Origin: JAENVU01 sp963801105
Lineage (GTDB): Bacteria > Actinomycetota > Acidimicrobiia > IMCC26256 > JAENVU01
NCBI GenBank assembly: GCA_963801105.1
Contig: CAWDDH010000003.1
Location: forward strand, 3,658,001-3,722,000
Length of the DNA stretch: 64,000 nt
Direction of reading: 5' to 3'
Position 1 is the first letter of the stretch, and each line of letters starts with the position of its first letter. Below are positions 19,829 through 28,229 of this stretch, piece after piece. A program made the position numbers and the translations under genes. Below the pieces are notes generated by a model. The model did no database searches, was not told where the DNA came from, and worked only from the letters and a program-made list of their open reading frames with translations.

Positions 19829-21719
19829 GCACGACGCTGCGCTCGACGCGCTCGCCGAAGTCGCACCCGACGCGATGCTCGACGAGCTCGTGGACCGCAG
19901 CCACGCCCACCGCGGCCGGGAGCTCGGCGGAGACGGGGAAGCCGGGGCCGAGGTCGAGGAGCCCTCCGGCGCGCTCGCGGTGCTCCGCAAGGGCGCGGCG
20001 AAGATGCCCGAGATCCGTCAGGGGATCGCGGTCAGCCTCACGTTCGCGATCATCGTCGCGGCCGGCCGGCTCCTGATCCCCGTCGCGATCCAGCAGGTCC
20101 TCGACCGCGGGGTGCTGCACGCCGAGGGGTTCCGCGGCGGGTTCGTCATCACCGCCTGCGTCCTGACAGGCATCGGCGTCCTCGTGCTCGCGACACTGTC
20201 GCGGCTCACCTACATCCGACTGGTCCGGGCCGCCGAGGGGGCGCTCTTCTCCCTGCGAGTCCGGGTCTTCGAGCACATCCACCAGCTGAGCGTCGCCGAG
20301 CAGAACGAGACCAAGCGCGGCGTGCTCGTGTCCCGCGTGACCAGCGACATCGAGACGCTGGCGCGGTTCGTGAACTGGGGGGCGATCAGCTGGGTCGTCA
20401 ACAGCGCGCTCGTCCTCGGGACCCTGGTCGTGATGGCGATCTACTCCTGGCAGCTGACGCTGGTGACCATCGTGGCGTTCCTGCCCGTCATCCCGATCCT
20501 GCGCTTCCTCCAGCGGCGCCAGCTGCGCGCCTACGACCGGGTGCGGGTCGCGACGGGCGACATGCTGGCCGAGTTCTCCGAGAGCATCACCGGCGCCGCC
20601 GCGGTCCGGGCCTACGGGCTCGAGGAGCGGTCCCGCACCCGGCTGCACCAGCGGATCCACACCCTCTACCTGGCTCACAAGGAGGCGGGCCGGTACTTCG
20701 CGCTGATGTTCCCGGTCGGCGACATGTTCGGCTCGATCGCCCTCGCCGCGATCGTCACGATCTCGGCCTTCGCCGGCGTCGAGCTCGGGCTCGACCTCGG
20801 AACCGTCGTGGCGTTCGCGTTCCTGACCAACCTCCTGCTCTACCCGATCGCCGAGGTCAGCGAGATCATCGACCAGACCCAGACCGCGATCGCGGGATGG
20901 CGCAAGGTCCTCGACGTGCTCGACATCCCGATCGACGTCTCCGATCCCGAGGCCGGCGTCGCGCTCCCCGCCGGACCCCTTCCCATCCGCAGCGAGCACC
21001 TCGACTTCGCCTACCGCACCGGACCCATGGTGTTGCGGGACGTCTCGATCGACGTTCCCGCCGGCACGAACGTCGCGATCGTCGGCGAGACCGGGTCGGG
21101 CAAGACGACGTTCGCGACCCTCCTCTGCCGCCTCGCCGACCCCACCGCCGGGCGGATCCTGATCGGCGGAGTGGACCTCGCCACCGTCGCCGGCGACGCG
21201 CGCCGCGCCCGCGTCCGGCTCGTGCCTCAGGACGGGTTCCTCTTCGACACGAGCGTGCGTGAGAACGTGCGGATCGGCCGGCTCGGCGCGACCGACCGCG
21301 ACATCGAGCACGCCTTCGCCCAGCTCGGACTCGACGACTGGCTCCAGCGCCTCCCGCTCGGGCTCGAGACCCACGTCGGCGAGCGCGGGGACTCGCTCTC
21401 GGTCGGCGAGCGCCAGCTCGTGGCGCTGGCCCGCGCCCACATCGCGCGTCCCGGCCTGCTCATCCTCGACGAGGCCACGAGCGCGGTGGACCCCGAGACC
21501 GAGCGGGCCCTCACGACCGCGCTGCTCCGCGTGGCCGCGGGTGCCACGACCGTCTCCGTCGCCCACCGGCTCTCCACGGCCGAGGCGGCCGACCTCGTGC
21601 TCGTGTTCGACGCGGGCCGGATCGTGCAGCACGGCGCGCACGCCGAGCTGGTCGAGCAGGACGGCATCTACCGCGATCTGCACCGCTCGTGGGTCGGCGC
21701 CACGCGCTCACGCGCCTGA
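19821..21719 (+). CDS. ABC exporter half-transporter (subunit 2)
   Basis: 632-aa TMD-NBD protein with an extra acidic cytosolic N-terminus of about 60 residues before TM1. The NBD has Walker A GETGSGKTT, signature LSVGERQLVALARAH and Walker B LLILDEATSAVD with the catalytic Glu intact. Combined with the Glu-less partner at 18005, this predicts a heterodimer in which only one of the two ATP sites hydrolyses efficiently. The substrate is unknown. The upstream lipid kinase hints at a lipid or drug. Confidence 0.9.
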   Translation: MSEHDAALDALAEVAPDAMLDELVDRSHAHRGRELGGDGEAGAEVEEPSGALAVLRKGAAKMPEIRQGIAVSLTFAIIVAAGRLLIPVAIQQVLDRGVLHAEGFRGGFVITACVLTGIGVLVLATLSRLTYIRLVRAAEGALFSLRVRVFEHIHQLSVAEQNETKRGVLVSRVTSDIETLARFVNWGAISWVVNSALVLGTLVVMAIYSWQLTLVTIVAFLPVIPILRFLQRRQLRAYDRVRVATGDMLAEFSESITGAAAVRAYGLEERSRTRLHQRIHTLYLAHKEAGRYFALMFPVGDMFGSIALAAIVTISAFAGVELGLDLGTVVAFAFLTNLLLYPIAEVSEIIDQTQTAIAGWRKVLDVLDIPIDVSDPEAGVALPAGPLPIRSEHLDFAYRTGPMVLRDVSIDVPAGTNVAIVGETGSGKTTFATLLCRLADPTAGRILIGGVDLATVAGDARRARVRLVPQDGFLFDTSVRENVRIGRLGATDRDIEHAFAQLGLDDWLQRLPLGLETHVGERGDSLSVGERQLVALARAHIARPGLLILDEATSAVDPETERALTTALLRVAAGATTVSVAHRLSTAEAADLVLVFDAGRIVQHGAHAELVEQDGIYRDLHRSWVGATRSRA

Positions 21720-21753
21720 CCGCGGCGATCGACGGAGGCGACGGGCGCCGAGC

Positions 21754-22467
21754 TCAGCCGGCGAGCGCGGCCCGGGCGTCCGCGGGGGCGTCGGTGATGA
21801 CGGCGTCGACCCCGGCCGCGGCGAGTCGGCGGATCTCGTCGGGCTCGTTGACGGTCCAGGCGTTGACCGCGATCCCGAGCGTGTGCGCGGCCTCCACGAC
21901 CGTCCCCGCGGCCCGGTCGGCCAGGATCCCGAAGAACGGATGGATCGCGCGGTGTCCGCCGGAGACGGCGACGGCGATCGCGTCGAGCGGCGGCGGGTCC
22001 AGGACGGCGAGGTAGCCGGTCGGGATCGCCGGGTCGCGGGCGTGGACCCGCCCGATCGACGGCAGGTGGAACGAGGACACGAGGACCTCGTCACCCTCCC
22101 GGCCGTGCAGCAGGTCCACGACGAGGTCCGAGACGCCCAGACCGGCGTCGAAGTCGGCGTCACCGGGCGAGTTCTTGATCTCGATGTTCACGAGGAGCCC
22201 ACGGCACTCGTCCAGCACCTCGGCCAGCGTGGGCAGCCAGGCCAGCGCCCCCCGGACCGCTGCGAAGGGCTGCGTCGCCAGGACGCCCACCGTCTCGGCG
22301 TCGGCGTCGTGATGGACCACCAGCACGCCGTCCGCGGTGCGATGGACGTCCAGTTCGACCCCGTCGGCGCCCTCGTCCCGCGCCGCGGCGAACGCCTCGA
22401 GGGTGTTCTCCCGGGCCCGGTGCGGCGCCCCCCGGTGACCGACGATCAGTGGACGGGTCTCGCTCAT
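21754..22467 (-). CDS. Glycerophosphodiester phosphodiesterase
   Basis: 237-aa GDPD-family TIM-barrel enzyme that hydrolyses glycerophosphodiesters to glycerol 3-phosphate and an alcohol. Catalytic pattern: IVGHRGAP...ENTLEAF (first His/Arg/Glu), VELDVHRTADGVLVVHHD (metal Glu/Asp and second His) and LVNIEIKN. No signal peptide, so a cytosolic form. ATG 22467 is preferred because TACGCT lies 6 nt upstream (22479-22474 on the minus strand), a leaderless layout. Confidence 0.92.
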   Translation of the reverse strand: MSETRPLIVGHRGAPHRARENTLEAFAAARDEGADGVELDVHRTADGVLVVHHDADAETVGVLATQPFAAVRGALAWLPTLAEVLDECRGLLVNIEIKNSPGDADFDAGLGVSDLVVDLLHGREGDEVLVSSFHLPSIGRVHARDPAIPTGYLAVLDPPPLDAIAVAVSGGHRAIHPFFGILADRAAGTVVEAAHTLGIAVNAWTVNEPDEIRRLAAAGVDAVITDAPADARAALAG

Positions 22468-22482
22468 CCGCCCAGCGTATTC

Positions 22483-22495
22483 GCAGACGGTCTGC
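22483..22495. promoter_or_regulatory. Inverted repeat between GDPD and whiB1
   Basis: GCAGAC-G-GTCTGC, a perfect 6-1-6 palindrome just upstream of both the GDPD -10 box and the whiB1 -35 element. It could be a shared operator. The regulator is unknown. Confidence 0.35.
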
Positions 22496-22515
22496 AAAAC
22501 GGCAGGTCAGACCCC

Positions 22516-22545
22516 TTGCAACGCGTTCTCATTCGACCGTAGCGT
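22516..22545 (+). promoter_or_regulatory. Promoter of whiB1
   Basis: TTGCAA (22516-22521), an 18-nt spacer, TAGCGT (22540-22545). It would give a 5' leader of about 60 nt that ends with the ribosome binding site GAAAGG at 22604-22609. Confidence 0.5.
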
Positions 22546-22615
22546 GACGTCCGCTCCGAGGCTCGGGCCCGGAGACCTCCGGCCCGCACCATCGGCCCCG
22601 ATCGAAAGGCGCAAC

Positions 22616-22903
22616 GTGGCACTGACCTGGGTTCGCACGCACGACTGGGACGCCGACGACTGGCGGGACCGCTCACTCTGTCGCGATTCGAACCCGGAGC
22701 TGTTCTTCCCGATCGGGGCCACCGGGATCGCGCTCGACCAGATCGACGCCGCCAAGGAGATCTGCGGGGTCTGCCCCGTCCACGCCGAGTGCCTCGAGTT
22801 CGCGTTGGCCACGAACCAGGAGGCCGGAGTCTGGGGCGGCACCACCGAGGACGAGCGCCGCAAGCTCCGCAAGAACTGGCTCGCCGACCAGCGCACCGGC
22901 TGA
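22616..22903 (+). CDS. whiB1: WhiB family Fe-S transcription factor, WhiB1-like
   Basis: 95-aa regulator. Four cysteines for a [4Fe-4S] cluster: SLCRD, EICGVCPVHAEC (CxxC plus C). The beta-turn motif GVWGGTTEDERR and a basic C-terminus for DNA binding follow. DPELFFP-like SNPELFFPIG is the WhiB1/WblE subclass signature. GTG 22616 is chosen because GAAAGG sits 6 nt upstream. It is next to the convergent pdtaS-like gene, as whiB1 (Rv3219) and pdtaS (Rv3220c) are in Mycobacterium tuberculosis. Expected role: essential, NO-sensitive regulator interacting with the primary sigma factor. Confidence 0.95.
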   Translation: MALTWVRTHDWDADDWRDRSLCRDSNPELFFPIGATGIALDQIDAAKEICGVCPVHAECLEFALATNQEAGVWGGTTEDERRKLRKNWLADQRTG

Positions 22904-22928
22904 GCCCGGTCCGCGGCCGTCGCCGCTC

Positions 22929-24422
22929 CTAGCTGGGCTCCACGACCTTCGTCGCCGCCGCGGTGGCGAGCGGGACCCGGGCGTGGAAGCGGGTGCCGGC
23001 GCCGTCGTCGCCCGGTCCGACATCGAGCGCGCCGCCCAGCTCTCCGGTCACGAGCGCCTGCACGATCGAGAGCCCGAGCCCCTTCCCGGTCTCGAGGTCG
23101 AACCCCTCCGGGAGCCCGACGCCGTCGTCCACGACGTCGACGTCCACCTGGTTCTCGTGCCGCCGCAACCGCACCTGAACGGTGCCCCTCAGGGGCACGT
23201 CGTCGAGGTGAGGAAACGCGTGGTCGACCGCGTTCTGCATCAGCTCGTTGAGCACGACGGCGAGCGGCGTGGCCAACTCCCCCGGCAGCTCGCCCGCGTC
23301 GCCGACGACCTCGAACCGCAACCCACCCTCCGGCGTCGAGACCGTCTCCTCGACCACCCGGACCAGTGGCTTCACGATCTGGGCGAAGTCGACGAACTCG
23401 CGCGCCTCGCGTGAGAGCGTCTCGTGCACGATTGCGATCGAACGGATCCGGCGCTCGGATTCCGCGATCGCGTTGCGCGCCTCGCGCGAGTCGACCCGCC
23501 GGCCCTGCAGGCGGAGCAGCGACGCGATCGTCTGCAGGTTGTTCTTCACCCGGTGATGGATCTCGCGGATCGTCGCGTCCTTCGACATGAGCATGCGGTC
23601 ACGACGCCGCAGATCGGTGACGTCGCGCAGCAGCACGAGCGCGCCTGCGGGCTTCCAACCGTCGAGCAGCGGGATGACGCGCACGAGCACGGAGGCCTCC
23701 TCGCGCTCCACCTCCTCGATCACCGGCAGCCGACCGCGGACCGCGGTGTCGACCGCGGTCTCGTCGAAGCCGATCTCGCCCAGCCGCACGCCCGACGTGT
23801 ACGCGTGGATGCCGAGCCGGTGGAGCGACGAGACCGCGTTCGGGCTCGCGTACCGCATGCCGCGATCGGCGTCGAGCACGATCACCCCGTCGCCCACGCG
23901 TGGGGCACCCTCGATCTCGACCTCCTCCCGGGTGAACGGGAACGTGCCCTCGGCGACCATCGCCATGAGCCGGTCGTAGACCTCGAGGTAGTACCGCTCG
24001 AGCTCGCCCGGCCGCCGGCCCGAGGTCGTGGGCGCCTCCCGGGTGAGCACCGCGATCTCCTGTCCACGGTGGCGCACCGGCACGCTCTGGAGCCGCACGC
24101 GCTCCTTCCCCCCGAGCACGTTGGCCTCGCCCTCGTGGATCTCGGCGTGACGCCACGACCGCGCCAGCGCGGGTCGCTCGACCTCGTCGACCACGTGACC
24201 CACGAGGTCGTGCACGTAGAGCGTCTGACCGGTCGTCGGCCGGACCTGAGCGAGGATGACGAACCGGTGCCCGTCCTCGTGCGCGATCGGCGCCAGGAGC
24301 AACAGGTCCGAGAACGAGAGGTCCGCCAGCAGCCGCCAGGACACGGCCAGCCGTTCGAGGTGGGCCAGCGACTCCGGTGTGAGCTCGGTCCGCAGGATCG
24401 CGAGCTCCGGGAAGGCGGCCAT
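22929..24422 (-). CDS. pdtaS: Sensor histidine kinase, PdtaS type (HisKA_2)
   Basis: 497-aa soluble kinase without TM segments. The N-terminal GAF-like domain (residues about 1-150) is followed by a PAS-like domain (VIVLDADRGMRYASPNA). The HisKA_2 phosphoacceptor box is REIHHRVKNNLQTIASLLRL, and the ATPase domain has VLNELMQNAVDHAF, VDDGVGLPEG and GLGLSIVQALV. Length and order match PdtaS, which phosphorylates the antiterminator PdtaR. No pdtaR gene is in the window. ATG 24422 has TACCCT 6 nt upstream (24434-24429). Confidence 0.92.
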   Translation of the reverse strand: MAAFPELAILRTELTPESLAHLERLAVSWRLLADLSFSDLLLLAPIAHEDGHRFVILAQVRPTTGQTLYVHDLVGHVVDEVERPALARSWRHAEIHEGEANVLGGKERVRLQSVPVRHRGQEIAVLTREAPTTSGRRPGELERYYLEVYDRLMAMVAEGTFPFTREEVEIEGAPRVGDGVIVLDADRGMRYASPNAVSSLHRLGIHAYTSGVRLGEIGFDETAVDTAVRGRLPVIEEVEREEASVLVRVIPLLDGWKPAGALVLLRDVTDLRRRDRMLMSKDATIREIHHRVKNNLQTIASLLRLQGRRVDSREARNAIAESERRIRSIAIVHETLSREAREFVDFAQIVKPLVRVVEETVSTPEGGLRFEVVGDAGELPGELATPLAVVLNELMQNAVDHAFPHLDDVPLRGTVQVRLRRHENQVDVDVVDDGVGLPEGFDLETGKGLGLSIVQALVTGELGGALDVGPGDDGAGTRFHARVPLATAAATKVVEPS

Positions 24423-24428
24423 GCCCGA

Positions 24429-24477
24429 AGGGTATTCGCCACCGTCACCTACTCCCTGGGACTCCCGCCAATAGTCT
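24429..24477. promoter_or_regulatory. Divergent -10 boxes, pdtaS and MFS gene
   Basis: TACCCT on the minus strand (24434-24429) is 6 nt before the pdtaS ATG. TAGTCT on the plus strand (24472-24477) is 7 nt before ATG 24485. Both fit leaderless starts. Confidence 0.45.
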
Positions 24478-24484
24478 CCCGACG

Positions 24485-25708
24485 ATGCGGCAACGGTGGT
24501 GGAGTGGCAATTTCCTCCGCCTGTGGACCGCCGGCGCGGTCTCCAACCTGGGCGACGGCGTGGTCCTCGCGGCGCTGCCGTTGCTCGCGGCCTCGCTCAC
24601 CGCCTCGCCGCTGAAGGTCTCCCTCGTCTCCACGGCCGCGACGCTGCCCTGGCTGCTGTTCTCACTCGTGGGCGGCGCCATCGCGGACCGCACGGACCGG
24701 CGCCGCACGATGGCGGTGGTCGACACGTTCCGGGGCGTCGCGATCGCGCTCCTCGGCTTCGCGATCGTCACCGACACCGAGTCGATCCCCTTGCTCGTCA
24801 TCGTGGCGTTCTCCCTCGGCATGGCCGAGACCGTGTTCGACAACGCCTCGCAGGCGATCCTTCCGAGCGTCGTCGAGGACCGGCACCTCGAAGGCGCCAA
24901 CGGCGCGCTCGAAGGTGCCCAGATCACCGCGAACCAGTTCGTCGGACCACCGCTCGGCGCCTGGCTGTTCGGCCTGGCCCTGTCGGCGCCGTTCTTCCTC
25001 GACGCGGCATCGTTCGCGATCGCAGCCCTGCTCGTCCTGACCGTGCGCGGGTCGTTCCGTCCCGCCCGCGACCTGACCAAGACGTCGATCCGCGCCGACA
25101 TCAGCGAAGGCGTGCGCTGGCTGCTGCGTCACCGCGTCCTGCGCACGCTCGGAATCGCGCTCGGCGTCATGAACCTCATCGGCATGGCGTGGATGAGCGT
25201 GCTCGTGCTCTACTCACGCGAGCTCCTCCACCTGAGCGACTTCGAGTACGGGCTGCTGCTGACGACCGAGGCGGCCGGTGCGGTGCTCGGCTCGACGTTC
25301 GCGTCACGGATCGGGCGTCGCGTGGGTTCGGGAACCACGCTCGGGCTCGCGATCGGCGTCGCCAGCGCGTCGATGCTCGTTCCGGGCCTGTGGGCCCAGC
25401 CGATCGTGGTGGCGCTGTCGCTCGCGGTCGGCGGGTTCGCCGGGCTCGTGTGGAACGTGTTGACGATCTCGCTCCGCCAGTCGCTCGTCCCGGATGCCCT
25501 CCTCGGCCGGGTCAACAGCGGCTACCGGCTCCTGGGTTGGGGAACGATGCCGATCGGAGCGCTCGCGGGTGGCCTCGTCGCCCAGGTGTTCGGCCTGCGA
25601 GCCCCGTTCCTGGTGTCGGGTGTCTGCGGCCTCGCGCTCGCCCTCTGGATCACCGTGCGCGTGACCGACCGGTCGATCGCCCGGGCCCGCCGCCGCGCCG
25701 CTGCCTGA
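24485..25708 (+). CDS. MFS transporter, DHA3/enterobactin-exporter-like
   Basis: 407-aa membrane protein with about 12 TM helices. The N-terminus FLRLWTAGAVSNLGDGV and the motif A-like loop GGAIADRTDRRRTM are typical of the DHA3 (MefA/EntS) family, as is the mid-sequence NQFVGPPLGAWLFG. It probably exports a small hydrophobic compound or macrolide-like drug. The substrate is unknown. It is a single gene with its own leaderless-type promoter, convergent with the ArsA-like pair. Confidence 0.9.
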   Translation: MRQRWWSGNFLRLWTAGAVSNLGDGVVLAALPLLAASLTASPLKVSLVSTAATLPWLLFSLVGGAIADRTDRRRTMAVVDTFRGVAIALLGFAIVTDTESIPLLVIVAFSLGMAETVFDNASQAILPSVVEDRHLEGANGALEGAQITANQFVGPPLGAWLFGLALSAPFFLDAASFAIAALLVLTVRGSFRPARDLTKTSIRADISEGVRWLLRHRVLRTLGIALGVMNLIGMAWMSVLVLYSRELLHLSDFEYGLLLTTEAAGAVLGSTFASRIGRRVGSGTTLGLAIGVASASMLVPGLWAQPIVVALSLAVGGFAGLVWNVLTISLRQSLVPDALLGRVNSGYRLLGWGTMPIGALAGGLVAQVFGLRAPFLVSGVCGLALALWITVRVTDRSIARARRRAAA

Positions 25709-25737
25709 GGGCCGGTCGCCGCACGCCCCCGAATCGG

Positions 25738-25753
25738 CGCCGGCACACCGGCG
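25738..25753. terminator. Short GC hairpin between convergent genes
   Basis: CGCCGG-CACA-CCGGCG, a 6-bp stem with a 4-nt loop in the 54-bp gap between the MFS and ArsA-like stops. Weak candidate terminator. Confidence 0.3.
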
Positions 25754-25762
25754 GGACCGGCA

Positions 25763-26950
25763 TCAGTCGGGGACGAGGGAATCGGCGATCCGCGCCAGAC
25801 CGGCGAGGTCGGCGATCTCGTCGGCGAAGGTCCGCACGTCGACGACGATGTCGGGCCGGTGCTCGAGCTCGGTACGCAGCTCCGCCTCCCGTCGCGCCAC
25901 GACCGCGAAATTCTCGAACGACGTCCCGATCGTGATCAGCACTCGCGCCGCCGTGCCGCGGTCCTCGATGCCCTCCACCTCGGCGGCGATCCGCGCGCCG
26001 TCCCGGCGCAGCACCGCGGCGGCGTGGGCGCCGTCGTCGCCGAAGAGCTCGACCGGCAGCGTCTTGTTGAGGATCAACGCCCCGAGGTGGAACTCGCGCT
26101 TGACGAGCTCGGAGCAGAACCGCTGGCCCTCGCGGAACGGCGCGTCCTCCAGCGTGGTCACGACCGCGAACGTCGTCCGGCGGTCGTGCAGCAGCTCCTC
26201 GACCGCTCGGGATCGCTTCACGAAACCGTCGTACATCGACTGGAAGTTCAGGAAGAACTCGGCGATGTCCTGGAGGAACTGGCTGCCGAGCAGACGGTCG
26301 GCGACCTGGTAGAAGGGCTTGCTCGCCATGGTCAGGAAGCGCGCGCCGCGTTTGCCGCCGACGCGGTAGGGCGCAGTCAGCCAGCGCAGCAACCGCCCGC
26401 CGAAGAACTCGGCCATGCGCGCGGGCGCGTCGAGGAAGTCGAGCGCATTCCGGGTCGGGGGGGTGTCGACGACGATCAGGTCGTACTTTCCCGTCTGGTG
26501 GATCTCGAAGAGCCGCTCCATTGCGACGTAGTCGTGGCTCTGGACGAAGCGCGAGGTGAGGTTGTCGTAGAGGCGGTTGTCGAGGATGCGGTACGCCGTC
26601 TCCTCGTCGGGGGCATGGCGCAGCACCAGCGCGTCCCAGCTCTGCTTGGTGTCGAGCATCGCCGCCCAGAGCTCCCCGCGGGGCGTGAGGCCGGCCTCGG
26701 CGAAGGCCTGCTCGGGCACCCGCACCTCGACGTTGCCGATCCCCTCCACACCGAGCGCGTCGGCCAGCCGCTTGGCGGGGTCCACCGTCACCACGAGGAC
26801 CTTCCCGCCGAAGCGCGTGGCCGCCGCCAGCCCCGCCGCGGCCGCGATCGACGTCTTGCCCACGCCCCCCGAGCCGCAGAACACGACGATCTCCTTGGAC
26901 GCCAGCACCGACTCGAGGCTGTGTACGTTCGCGAGGGCGGCGTCGCTCAC
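25763..26950 (-). CDS. ArsA/GET3-like ATPase (BagB-like, second of pair)
   Basis: 395-aa P-loop ATPase of the anion-transporting ATPase (ArsA) family, with the deviant Walker A CGSGGVGKTSIAAAAG, VTVDPAKRLADALG and the switch region LIVVDTPPTRNALDFLDAP. GTG 26950 overlaps the stop of the upstream paralogue (GTGA), so the pair is probably made together. In Mycobacterium tuberculosis the equivalent tandem genes Rv3679-Rv3680 (bagA/bagB) encode a membrane-associated ATPase complex linked to redox and glycerol stress rather than arsenite export. No arsenic genes are present here. Confidence 0.85.
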   Translation of the reverse strand: MSDAALANVHSLESVLASKEIVVFCGSGGVGKTSIAAAAGLAAATRFGGKVLVVTVDPAKRLADALGVEGIGNVEVRVPEQAFAEAGLTPRGELWAAMLDTKQSWDALVLRHAPDEETAYRILDNRLYDNLTSRFVQSHDYVAMERLFEIHQTGKYDLIVVDTPPTRNALDFLDAPARMAEFFGGRLLRWLTAPYRVGGKRGARFLTMASKPFYQVADRLLGSQFLQDIAEFFLNFQSMYDGFVKRSRAVEELLHDRRTTFAVVTTLEDAPFREGQRFCSELVKREFHLGALILNKTLPVELFGDDGAHAAAVLRRDGARIAAEVEGIEDRGTAARVLITIGTSFENFAVVARREAELRTELEHRPDIVVDVRTFADEIADLAGLARIADSLVPD

Positions 26951-27909
26951 AGGCCCAGCTCCGCGGTCAACGCGTCGGCGACGAGCTCGGTCTCCCGCCG
27001 GCCCTGCGAGCGCGCGAACAGGTACGGGACGTAGAGCGTGGGCAGGTCCACGGTGTCCCTGAGCTCGCGGAGATGCTCGACGCGGCTCCGGCGCATCATG
27101 ACCGCGAGCCGCGCCGCCTCGACGACGGCTGAAGTTCCCGGGCCGGCCCGCTCGGCGACCCGGTCGAGCAGGGGCGGCGTCGCGAGCTGCTCGAAGACCG
27201 CCTCGTCCCGCGTGGTGAACAGCTCCGGCAGGACGCGGTTGACGATCACCGCGCCGAGCGGGACGTCGAGCTCCTGGCGGGCGCGGGCGACGAGGTCGAT
27301 CGTCTCCTGCACCGGCATCTCCTCCGGGGTCGTGACGACATTGAGCGCGGTGATCGCCGGATCCGAGAGCAGCTCGCTCATCCATGCGGTCTGACCGCGG
27401 ACCGGCCCGACCGCCACGAGATCCCGGATCGCGTCCGCCGCGCCGAGCTGCGCGATGACGTGACCGGTCGCGGCGGCGTCGACGACGACGACGTCCCAGT
27501 CGGCGCGGCCCTCGATCGACTCCCGCACTTCCCAGCACACCTTGCCGATCGTGAGGATCTCCTTCACGCCGGGCGCGGCCGTCGCGACGAAGTCGAGCAT
27601 CCCGGCGAGCGGGCCGAGCCGACCGAGGATCGGGATTCGCAGGTTCAGGCGCAGGTACTCGGCGAGGCTGGCCTCGGTGTCCATGGCCATGACCGACACG
27701 CCGGGCATGACCTCACGCGGCTTGAACCCGATCGTCCCCGCCTCGAAGCGCTCGGCGATCGTGCCCTTCGCGTCGACGTCGACGACGAGGACCCGCTTGC
27801 CCTGCCGGGCCGCCACGAGCGCGAGCGCGGCGGCCACGGTGCTCTTCCCCACGCCGCCTTTGCCGGTGACGACGAGGAGGCGCCGCCCGAGGAGGTCGGG
27901 CTCGGCCAT
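26947..27909 (-). CDS. ArsA/GET3-like ATPase (BagA-like, first of pair)
   Basis: 320-aa P-loop ATPase with VTGKGGVGKSTVAAALAL near residue 13, VVDVDAKGTIAERF and DVVVVDAAATGHVIAQL. ATG 27909 (MAEPDLLGRRLL) is preferred over upstream codons because GGAG lies a suitable distance before it. The DUF3107 gene ends 13 bases upstream, so 28150 to 25763 reads as one three-gene operon. Partner of the gene at 25763. Confidence 0.85.
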   Translation of the reverse strand: MAEPDLLGRRLLVVTGKGGVGKSTVAAALALVAARQGKRVLVVDVDAKGTIAERFEAGTIGFKPREVMPGVSVMAMDTEASLAEYLRLNLRIPILGRLGPLAGMLDFVATAAPGVKEILTIGKVCWEVRESIEGRADWDVVVVDAAATGHVIAQLGAADAIRDLVAVGPVRGQTAWMSELLSDPAITALNVVTTPEEMPVQETIDLVARARQELDVPLGAVIVNRVLPELFTTRDEAVFEQLATPPLLDRVAERAGPGTSAVVEAARLAVMMRRSRVEHLRELRDTVDLPTLYVPYLFARSQGRRETELVADALTAELGL

Positions 27910-27922
27910 GGCTGCTCCGGGC

Positions 27923-28150
27923 CTAGCGCCCGAACCCGACCTTGCGGGTGCCGTCGTCAATGGTCAGCTCGACGTAGGCGATCTTGTCGGTCGGGATGCC
28001 CACCTTCCGGCCCTTGCCGTCCTCGAACCAGACGAACGCGGAGTCCGAACCGACGCCCGCCTCGATCACGCCGATGATCTTCGCCGGGTCGTCGTCGACC
28101 TCGATCGAGATCTCCTTGGGCGTGTGCACGACACCGATGTGGATTTCCAT
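27923..28150 (-). CDS. DUF3107 family protein
   Basis: 75-aa acidic cytosolic protein with the whole length matching the actinobacterial DUF3107 family: it begins MEIHIGVVHTPKEISIEVDDDP and ends with VELTIDDGTRKVGFG. GGAGG lies upstream of the ATG. Function unknown. Mycobacterial members (TB9.4) are small conserved antigens. First gene of the operon with the two ArsA-like ATPases. Confidence 0.9.
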   Translation of the reverse strand: MEIHIGVVHTPKEISIEVDDDPAKIIGVIEAGVGSDSAFVWFEDGKGRKVGIPTDKIAYVELTIDDGTRKVGFGR

Positions 28151-28229
28151 GCCTGGGGGGCCTCCGGAATGGGCGAACGCGAAGCGCCGCCGATCGTAGG
28201 CGAGTCGGGCGCGAGGGTCCGGCTCGGAG

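Noticed and set aside
25763..27909. Arsenite efflux ATPases
   Set aside because: The ArsA fold is clear, but there is no arsB/arsR/arsD; the tandem pair matches the actinobacterial BagA/BagB-like arrangement instead.
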